Of a stretch of 37,589 nt of DNA, positions 14,672-22,500 are shown piece by piece (the first letter of the stretch is position 1; each line of letters begins with the position of its first letter). The notes under the pieces were generated by a model. It was not told where the DNA came from. It saw only the letters and a program-made list of their open reading frames with translations, and made no database searches. A program made the translations under genes and the position numbers. This stretch comes from an uncultured Prevotellaceae bacterium (GTDB lineage: Bacteria > Bacteroidota > Bacteroidia > Bacteroidales > Bacteroidaceae), in assembly GCA_902774795.1 (NCBI GenBank), contig CACYKA010000036.1, positions 1 to 37,589 of the forward strand, in the 5' to 3' direction.

Positions 14672-17089
14672 ATGAAGAGGATATTGTTGATATTTGTTGC
14701 CATCTTTAGTTATGCTTTGACGGCAATGGCGGAGAATATTTCGCCCGATGTTGCCCGGCAGGTGGCAGCAAAGTTCTTGAAAGCGCAGGGTGCTACACTG
14801 GCTGATGAAGGAGAAATGTCATCAAGAAGCAGCAGACGCGACATCACGAGCGAGGCTCCGGCATACTATGTCTTTAACGCTGACGCTGAGCGGGGCTTTG
14901 TCATAGTTAGCGGTGACGACTGCGTGGGCGACAACCTCGTGCTGGGATATACCGAGCAAGGCAGCTTCAGCACCGACAACATCTCTGCCAATATGCAGGC
15001 ATGGCTCGACGATGTTGCTACCCAAATTACCATAATGGCCAATAGCGGCATAAAGGCCCAGCAGGTGACTGTACACGATGACATAGCACCCTTGGTCACA
15101 TCGAAATGGGACCAGAAATTTCCATACAACGCCATGTGCCCGATGAAGGAGGGCGGACAGAGCGTCACCGGCTGCGCAGCCACGGCGCTGGCACAAGTGC
15201 TATACTACCACCGCTGCCCCCAGAAGGCGGTTGTCGGTCCACTGCCCGCCTACGTCAACTACAAGGATGGTGCCACCGAGGATGAGTTGCCCTCCGTCAC
15301 GTTCGACTGGGATAACATGCTTGACGTATATGACGGCAGTGCCACCCAGGAGCAGTGCATGGCCGTGGCCACACTGATGCGCTACTGCGGGCAGTTGACT
15401 AGGATGGCTTATTCGCCCATTGAGTCCAGCGCAAGATACATAGACCTCGACATGCTGGCGCACAGCTTCGGCTACAGTGTGGGAGCAACCTTCGCCATCG
15501 CATATAACTATGGCGTTCAAAGCTGGTACGACCTGCTTTATAATGAACTGCGAGAAGGTCGGCCCCTTTTCTACTCCGCAACATCAACGGGCGGCGGCCA
15601 TGCTTTCGTGGTCGATGGATACAAGGTGGACGATGGCGAACCATATTTCCACGTCAACTGGGGCTGGAGCGGTAAAAGCAACGGCTACTACAAGCTCACG
15701 CTGATGAATCCCAACAGCCATGGCACGGGGTCGAGCGCCACAGACGACGGCTACACCAACTCTCAGCGTGCATGCATTGGCCTGCAACCGGCGACAGTTT
15801 CATCAGACTCCTACGGCCTCAGTCTTATTGGCGTCGATTGGAACGTAATGCACAACGATATTCCCCACCAGATGGGCGTTTTAAATGTGGCAGGACACCC
15901 CGCTACCTTCCTCGTGGCCTTTGCTGAGCGACAGGCCAACGGCAATATTGACCTAAGTCGCCTTTACGGAGAAATGACCATCGAGACACCAACCTACGAC
16001 GATGTTACGCTAATGGACTGTGCACGATATTTCGATCTTCCCGAAAACATCGCCAGTACACTCACGGCAGGCACACACAACCTCACCGTCGTCTATAAAG
16101 AGGCGGGGACGGACGCACCGTGGCGTGAACTCTTCGGCCCCACGTGTACGATTGAGGTGACCGTCAAGGCCGACGGCACCGCAGAGACGCCCATTTACCA
16201 TCCCTGCCCGAAGTTCAGCGCCGCCGCTACCGTCATCAGCATCAATGGCCCGATGCAGACTCACTTGCCCCATACGGTCTCTGCCACCATTGACAACAGC
16301 GGTGACGAAGCCATCAGGTACATCGAGTTCTCTGCCTACCTCCTCAACGACGGCATCCTGACATCGAGAGAGGTCCACGTCAAGTCCGCCATCTTCGCTG
16401 AGGCAAGCACCAAAACCGACATGCTCTTCGAGGGCGCATTATTCACCACGGCCGGTCAATATGTCGGCATAATAGCCCTGCAAAACGACAACCCCGACTT
16501 CAGCGGCAAGACCCTTGACGAAGTCATGGCAGCCCCTGCCTACATCGGCCACACCCTAACTACCATCGAGCCGTTGTCATTCACCTGCCAGGGCGTGGAG
16601 TACTTGGGACAGCAGACAAACGATGACAACATGACCATTTACTCCATCAGCTGCCAACTGACCAACAGCACCACGATGGACTACAACAGCATCATGTTAG
16701 CCAAAATCTACAGTCTAACCGATGACGGTAGCCAAGAACTGATTAACCTCAACGGTGCAGGCTATGCCACGGGCCTTCTCGACCTCGCCGCCAACGCACA
16801 GGGCACCGGTATCATCAAGTTCCTAGACGAGCTGCACCCCGGCAGCTACCTCGTCGAGCTACAAATATACAAGGACTTTCAGGCAGACCCATTTACAACA
16901 ATGCTGGACAGCTACGTTACCATCGCCACCATGCCGTTCTCTGTAAGCACTACGGGAATCACTTCGATAGAAGATGGAAGATGGAAGATGGAAGATGTGT
17001 GGCACGACCTTCAGGGCCGCAAGTTTGCCAAGAAGCCGACGGTGCCGGGAATGTATATCCACAATGGCAATGTAGTTACAATTAATTAA
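14672..17089 (+). CDS. Secreted C10-family cysteine protease (streptopain type)
   Basis: This 805-residue protein has signal peptide MKRILLIFVAIFSYALTAMA and a SpeB-like propeptide (ISPDVARQVAAKFL, YYVFNADAERGFVIVSGDD). The protease domain (about residues 145-375) has catalytic Cys168 in VTGCAATALAQVLYYH and His310 in GGGHAFVVDGY, then FHVNWGWSGKSNGYYKL, all typical of C10. About 400 further residues form beta-rich domains of unknown role. The C-terminus (HDLQGRKFAKKPTVPGMYI, then HNGNVVTIN) is the Prevotella-type tail that may direct type IX-like sorting; this is inference. Just before it, SIEDGRWKMED is encoded by a GGAAGAT tandem repeat (16970-16996). The Sel1 gene follows after 14 nt and is probably cotranscribed. 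Confidence 0.85.
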   Translation: MKRILLIFVAIFSYALTAMAENISPDVARQVAAKFLKAQGATLADEGEMSSRSSRRDITSEAPAYYVFNADAERGFVIVSGDDCVGDNLVLGYTEQGSFSTDNISANMQAWLDDVATQITIMANSGIKAQQVTVHDDIAPLVTSKWDQKFPYNAMCPMKEGGQSVTGCAATALAQVLYYHRCPQKAVVGPLPAYVNYKDGATEDELPSVTFDWDNMLDVYDGSATQEQCMAVATLMRYCGQLTRMAYSPIESSARYIDLDMLAHSFGYSVGATFAIAYNYGVQSWYDLLYNELREGRPLFYSATSTGGGHAFVVDGYKVDDGEPYFHVNWGWSGKSNGYYKLTLMNPNSHGTGSSATDDGYTNSQRACIGLQPATVSSDSYGLSLIGVDWNVMHNDIPHQMGVLNVAGHPATFLVAFAERQANGNIDLSRLYGEMTIETPTYDDVTLMDCARYFDLPENIASTLTAGTHNLTVVYKEAGTDAPWRELFGPTCTIEVTVKADGTAETPIYHPCPKFSAAATVISINGPMQTHLPHTVSATIDNSGDEAIRYIEFSAYLLNDGILTSREVHVKSAIFAEASTKTDMLFEGALFTTAGQYVGIIALQNDNPDFSGKTLDEVMAAPAYIGHTLTTIEPLSFTCQGVEYLGQQTNDDNMTIYSISCQLTNSTTMDYNSIMLAKIYSLTDDGSQELINLNGAGYATGLLDLAANAQGTGIIKFLDELHPGSYLVELQIYKDFQADPFTTMLDSYVTIATMPFSVSTTGITSIEDGRWKMEDVWHDLQGRKFAKKPTVPGMYIHNGNVVTIN
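16970..16996 (+). repeat. GAAGATG tandem repeat inside C10 protease gene
   Basis: Four near-copies of GAAGATGG are read in frame as EDGRWKMED, right at the boundary between the last beta domain and the C-terminal tail. Confidence 0.6.
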
Positions 17090-17103
17090 AAAATTAAAGA
17101 TAT

Positions 17104-18801
17104 ATGAAAAAGATTCTCATGACGCTTGCGGCTGTAATAATCAGCTCAATGGCAATGGCACAGTCAGGACAGGAATGTTACGACAAAGCCAAAGAATGTT
17201 ATAACAACAACAACTTTGACGAGGCCGTGAAATGGGCTCGAAAAGGTGCAGAACAGGGAGATGCAGGTTCACAAAATTTCCTTGGTGTTATGTATCTGGA
17301 AGGTTGTGGCGTAGCACAAGACACTAATGAGGCTGTAAAATGGATACAAAAGGCCGCTGAACAAGGAAATGCAAAAGCACAAACAAATTTAGGTCAATTT
17401 TACGAAGAAGGGAAGGGTGTTACGCAAGACTTTGCAGAGGCGGCGAAATGGTATCGCAAGGCAGCTGACCAAGGATTTACCGATGCTATAATGCTGTTAG
17501 CTTCATATTATTATAAGGGTCAAGGCGTAGAGAAAAACATTGCAGAGGCCATAAAACTGATGCGTAAGGCTGCTGAGATGGGAGATGCACGAGCACAATA
17601 TGCTATGGGTTGTAATTATGGAAGTGGCGATGGCGTGACACAAGACCATGCAGAGGCTGTAAAATGGTTTCGCATGGCAGCAGAACAAGGCGAGCCTATG
17701 GCACAAGAAAGGCTGGCCTTGTATTATATGATTGGTGAGGGTGTTACGCAAGACTTTGCAGAGGCTGTGAAGTGGTATCGATTGGCAGCGGAACAGGGAC
17801 ATGCACAAGCACAATACAATTTAGGTTATTGCTACGAATCAGGCCAAGGTGTGACGCAAGACCTTGAAGAGGCTGTGAAATGGTATCGATTGGCAGCGGA
17901 GCAGGGAAATGCAATGGCACAGAATAATTTAGGGTTATGCTATAAAAATGGTAGTGGCGTTACTCAGAACCTTGCAGAGGCTGTGAAGTGGTATCGCAAG
18001 GCAGCGGAACAAGGAGTGTCTATAGCACAAAATAATCTTGCCTTTTGTTATGTAAATGGCGATGGTGTTACCCAAGACTTTGCAGAAGCTGCGAAATGGT
18101 TCCGCAAGGCTGCTGAACAGGGAAATGTAATGGCACAACTCAATATGGGTCTTTTATATGAACGTGGTGATGGCGTCACCCAAGACTATGCAGAAGCTGC
18201 GAAATGGTTACGCATGGCTGCTGACCAGGGAAATCCTGACGCTTTACGTGGGTTAGGTTCGTATTATTACGTGGGTCTTGGTGTAGAGAAAAACATTGAA
18301 GAGGCCATGAAACTGACGCGCAAGGCTGCTGAGATGGGAAATGCTCGAGCTCAATATAATCTGGGTATTTGCTATAGGGATATCCAAAACTATGAAGAGG
18401 CGATGAAATGGTATCGCATGGCAGCTGAGCAGGATCATATACCTGCATTCTTAGAAATAGGCAATTGTTATGCAATGGGCAATGGCGTTACTCAGGATTA
18501 TGCTGAGGCAATGAAATGGTATCGCAAAGCTGCAGATCAGGGAGAAGCAATATCACAATATAATATTGGTAATTTATACGTTAATGCGAAGGGTGTTACC
18601 CAAGACTTTGCCGAGGCCGTAAAATGGTTCCGCATGTCAGCTGAGCAGGGATATCCAGATGCACAATATAATCTGGGTGTAAGCTACGAAACTGGGCAAG
18701 GTGTTACTCAAGACCTTGATGAGGCTGTGAAGTGGTATCGCAAGGCAGCGGAGCAGGGGCTTGATCTTGCAAAAGCGGCACTGGAAAGGTTGAAGAAGTA
18801 A
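17104..18801 (+). CDS. Secreted Sel1-repeat protein
   Basis: This 565-residue protein has signal peptide MKKILMTLAAVIISSMAMAQ and about 15 Sel1-like repeats of 36 residues (consensus A.A...LG..Y..G.GVTQD.AEAVKWYRKAAEQG). Sel1 repeats are helical scaffolds for protein-protein binding. One repeat (about residues 419-450) is four residues short. Repeats 3-5 resemble repeats 10-12 (YYYKGQGVEKN and YYYVGLGVEKN, 756 bp apart, i.e. seven repeats), so the gene grew partly by copying a seven-repeat block. It starts 14 nt after the protease gene. Its stop is 4 nt from a DUF1460 gene fragment on the other strand. Confidence 0.88.
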   Translation: MKKILMTLAAVIISSMAMAQSGQECYDKAKECYNNNNFDEAVKWARKGAEQGDAGSQNFLGVMYLEGCGVAQDTNEAVKWIQKAAEQGNAKAQTNLGQFYEEGKGVTQDFAEAAKWYRKAADQGFTDAIMLLASYYYKGQGVEKNIAEAIKLMRKAAEMGDARAQYAMGCNYGSGDGVTQDHAEAVKWFRMAAEQGEPMAQERLALYYMIGEGVTQDFAEAVKWYRLAAEQGHAQAQYNLGYCYESGQGVTQDLEEAVKWYRLAAEQGNAMAQNNLGLCYKNGSGVTQNLAEAVKWYRKAAEQGVSIAQNNLAFCYVNGDGVTQDFAEAAKWFRKAAEQGNVMAQLNMGLLYERGDGVTQDYAEAAKWLRMAADQGNPDALRGLGSYYYVGLGVEKNIEEAMKLTRKAAEMGNARAQYNLGICYRDIQNYEEAMKWYRMAAEQDHIPAFLEIGNCYAMGNGVTQDYAEAMKWYRKAADQGEAISQYNIGNLYVNAKGVTQDFAEAVKWFRMSAEQGYPDAQYNLGVSYETGQGVTQDLDEAVKWYRKAAEQGLDLAKAALERLKK

Positions 18802-18805
18802 GAGT

Positions 18806-18920
18806 TCAAAGGACCGGACGGATTACCCAGACGCCTTGCTGAAGGCGCTGGGTAGCCATATACTTATTGATGGGGCGTGAGTCGAGGATGACTTTCTTGG
18901 CCAGTTTCGAAGCATTGAGG
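18806..18920 (-). pseudogene. 3'-end fragment of a DUF1460 amidase-like gene
   Basis: Read on the - strand this fragment encodes LNASKLAKKVILDSRPINKY followed by MATQRLQQGVWVIRPVL and a TGA stop. That is nearly the C-terminus of the intact gene at 27401-28255 (I/V and S/L changes). DNA identity is high but not complete, so it derives from a related copy. No start or catalytic region remains. It ends at an AGGTG(C/T)AGG match with the CotH fragment. Confidence 0.8.
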
Positions 18921-19050
18921 AGGTGCAGGAAAAAGAGGAAGGCAGCCCTGTCATACGAGGTGTATTGTATAAAAACGGTACCAATGATATTGAAAACCAG
19001 AACGAACCTAGTTTCAATGGTTTCAATGAGGACTCCACCGCTTGCGTCAT
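18921..19050 (+). pseudogene. Internal fragment of cotH-like gene, exact duplicate
   Basis: Bases 18921-19019 match 13715-13813 exactly (99 bp, offset 5206). Then come 17 bases (19020-19036) that are absent from the main gene. Then 14 bases (19037-19050) match 13814-13827. The extra bases include a second GTTTCAATG copy. The fragment has no start, and its frame runs into TAA at 19051-19053. Confidence 0.9.
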
Positions 19051-19342
19051 GTAAGCTGGAACGACTGCCAGATTTTCATTGAGAAACTGAACGCACTGAC
19101 CGGCAAGAATTTCCGTCTGCCTACCGAGGCTGAGTGGGAATTTGCTGCACGAGGCGGTAATCTGGTATGGACGATATGGTGCTAAGCCACAGTATGACCC
19201 TGTAGGTCCGACAACGGGTCTGTACCGTGTATTCCGTGGCGGTGCATGGGGCAGTTCTGAAAACGGCTGTCGTCTTACCTACCGTAACGATGACGACCCT
19301 GGATTCGTTTATAACGCTTTAGGCTTCCGCCTTGCATTATAA
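19048..19342 (+). pseudogene. Fragment of a formylglycine-generating/sulfatase-modifying factor domain
   Basis: Two pieces of a SUMF1-type (FGE-sulfatase) domain are joined with the middle missing. The first reads VSWNDCQIFIEKLNALTGKN then FRLPTEAEWEFAARGGN. The second, in a different frame, reads WYGRYGAKPQYDPVGPTTGL and YRVFRGGAWGSSENGCRLTY, ending in GFRLAL and a stop at 19340-19342. The deletion junction is near GGTAAT. The N-terminal part and start are absent. Its source gene is not in this window. Confidence 0.8.
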
Positions 19343-19370
19343 AAGTAAGTTTAAAAGTTTTGACAATTTT

Positions 19371-19406
19371 TCCGCACTTTCCAAAAAAAAAGTGCGGATT
19401 TTTTTT
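19371..19406 (+). terminator. Terminator after the gene-fragment patchwork
   Basis: TCCGCACTT (19371-19379) pairs with AAGTGCGGA (19390-19398), followed by eight T residues. The same stem start, TCCGCACT, is used by the terminator at 27349-27383. Confidence 0.85.
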
Positions 19407-19426
19407 GTTAAAAAAATCGTAAAAAA

Positions 19427-19457
19427 TTTGCAATTACGGAATATTTTCTTAACTTTG
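19427..19457 (+). promoter_or_regulatory. Promoter for 1703-aa protein gene
   Basis: TTTG at 19427-19430 and TAACTTTG at 19450-19457 are spaced by 19 nt. The ATG at 19511 gives a leader of about 45 nt. Confidence 0.7.
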
Positions 19458-19510
19458 CACACAAAACCATATTTAATTATAAACACAAAACAATAAAACT
19501 AACCTAGAAC

Positions 19511-22500
19511 ATGAAACAGTTTTTACAAAAATCGGTTTCAGCATTATTGTTGTTATTTGCCTATTGTGTGACTGCAGTGGCTGATGACTTCACTGTTGAA
19601 CGTGCCATCAATCTGGGCCAGTTGGACTCATGGGCTGACATCAGCCAATTTCAGTGGCAGGAAATAGACTACGGCATACAGGACAACCACGAAGAAATGG
19701 ACGCCCTCAAGACGCTGTTCCACGACCCTGCACCAAAGGACACGGTGGGATTCTACGACCAGATATACAAGGCACGTGACAACCAGTATATCGTGCTGCG
19801 ACTGGACAAAGCACAGGGCAACCGTCCCTTCCACATTCGTGTCACCTGCATCAAGGACGCAAACGACCTTTCGAAAAACACTACGAAGGTGTTTGCTGCC
19901 GAGAACTATGCCTACATCATGCCTCCTATCACCGAGAACCAATTGGAGGTGAAGATATGGCCGCAGGGACAGGGCGAAGAGACAGCGAAAACCTACACCT
20001 TCAACATTCACGGTTACGGCTCGGCCTCCGTGCGCTCGGTGATGCTCGACAAGAGCCGTATTGTGCCTGGCGACTACGCCCTGCAGCTGATACGCTACAA
20101 TAGCGACACGCAGGTAAGCGATACGGCCTATATCCGCAGTCTGCAGGTAGATAAGCTTTACACCTTCTACGACTACGACAACGGCGACCTTGTGGAAGCC
20201 TATTTGATGGCAGACAATTTCAAGCGCATCAAGCTGAATCACGAATGGTGGGCCAGAGATGCCGTGACTCATGTGAGTGACAACACGGTGACGGTAATGA
20301 CAGGACCGAAGATGCCGTTCCGCCAGCACAAGCGACTGGAAGCACCGAACCCTACTTATTTGGATTCGCGACTCTTCTCTTACCACGACACGCTGTGGGT
20401 TCGTCTCTTCCGCGACAACGAGCCTTCCATCGAAACGGAGGGTCTGACGATGCACGCCGTGCAGGCCGACACCACCAACATGCCGGGCCACCGTCTGCTT
20501 AAGTGGGGCTTGGATTCTGTGTCCAAGCGCCTGTATGTGCTGACCGACGGCGAGCCCGCCACCATCGAGTGCTACCGCGACGGCTACCTGCCGAAGCTCT
20601 GCATGTATCCCGGTTCTTACAACCACAAGACGGGTATCATCGACAGCGAGACGGAAGTGGCGGACATCTACCTGGAGAGCATTTCCGAGCCGGTGACGTC
20701 GCCCAGGGTGACTTCGTCGATAATCTCAACGCTGACGCCCACGCTCGACCTTCGCGGCGATGTCTACGTTAGCAGCATACAGTCTTCGGACATCCTGCCC
20801 GTGCTGACCACCGAGACGGTCTACTACGACGAGTTTGCTTCGCACAAGGACACCATGAAGGTGGCCAACGAGAACAGGTATATGAGCTACGCGGGGATGG
20901 AGGTGGCCATCGTCGCTCCCAAATCCTATGAGACCGAAGCTGCCATCACGCTCGTGAAAGCGAAGAACGACGCTGAGGAGAATGCCATCCTCAATGACAC
21001 CCTCAAAGGTAACACTAGGGCGATCACCAGCGAATTCTACGACTACAAATACTGGACCACTAAGTTCGACCTGCACGAGTATCTGGACATCAACACCTCA
21101 GGCCGTCCCGCAGTGGCCTTCGACGGCAAGTCGGTGCGCGAGCTGCCCATCCTTTACAACAAGTATCTCGACCTGGAAAAGATGCAGGCCGACGCCCGCG
21201 AAGCCGCCGAGGAGCGTCTCAAGGGCGATAAGGCAGAGGACGAGGCTTCGGGCTGGATGCATGATATGGCTCCCGAAGCCTTTAATCAGCTGAACTTCAA
21301 GGTACCTTTGGTGCCGCCGTTCTACTTCCGTCTCGGACTGGGCATTGACTTCTACAAGGCCAAGAAACTGACGGTATCGGAGGCGCTGGGCGTCGGTGTG
21401 GATTACCAGTACGACATGGCCAACAAACAGACCAAATACTGGCCCAACGACGCAAGTTCGTGTAAGGTGACGATGGGCAGGTCCGACAACTACGATTTTG
21501 AAGACAAGGCCCTGGCACCCGATCTGAATACTCTGCTCGGATTGACCAAAAGTAACAAAGATCTGGCGAACTACTCCTCCGACATTTACTTAAGCGCCTT
21601 TGCGGAATTGTATGAGAAGTTCTCCATCCCATTGTCGCTGGAAGGAGGCGACTGGAAGCAGTGGTTCCTTGGCATGCAGTTCGTCGACGAGGCCGGCATG
21701 CGTGCCGAGGCTGCGGCGAATGTCCGCTTCGGGATGAACTTCACCAATATGGTCGGTGCCCTCGGCAGCAAGGCGGGCGCGCCCAGCGCTGTGACCAAAT
21801 TCAGCAACTGGTTGAATAAAAACAAACTGGTGAATGTAGTCTCCAATATCCTCGGTCCGTCGGTGACGGCCGGAGCGGGCGTGAAAATCGGCATTAACAC
21901 GGGGCTCTTTGCTTTCGACAACACGACGGAAAGCACCGATCCGCTGAAGAATCATATTCTGGCATTCAAGTTCTATGGTCAGGCCTATATCAACGGTAGG
22001 ATTAGGGCCAAGATTGACGCTTTCATCGCAGGAGCCGAGTTTGGCTTGTTGGCAGGTGCCGGCATCACCTTCAAGTATGCTGCGGGTTCCCGACTGGATT
22101 TCCGCAACGAATTCTCAGGCAGCGCCTGGAGTTGGTATGCGGGCTTGGGTGCTTACTACAAGGTGAAGGTTCTCTGCTGGAGCAAGCACAAGAGTTGGGA
22201 CCTTCTGGGCGATGTGTCTGCTGAGGAGAAACTGATCAGGCCGAAAAACTACGAGAATCCCTTCCACAAGAATTTTGCCTACTACCTGAGCGATGAGGCC
22301 GATCCCGACAAGAAGCCGGCCGCTGCCGCTCTTCCAGGCGAATTAGTCAGCAGATATGCCGACTTCAACCAGCCGGTGAAGTTCATCACGGGCAGCGACA
22401 GCATCATCTATCAGGGCAACCAAGGCAGTCCCGACGACCCCAACACGATGACGGTGGAGGTGGCCTCTCTGGACAACCCCTTCATCATCTCCGACTGGCG

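Noticed and set aside
17104-18801. CRISPR-like regular repeats
   Set aside because: The 108-bp period is the coding repeat of Sel1 units, continuous in one frame and without unique spacers. No Cas genes are present.
18867-19082. 71-residue open frame in the patchwork region
   Set aside because: It runs across a DUF1460 fragment and a CotH fragment in non-native frames; it is not a gene.
18806-19342. Insertion sequence or transposon remnant
   Set aside because: I found no transposase coding sequence, terminal inverted repeats or target-site duplication around the fragments.
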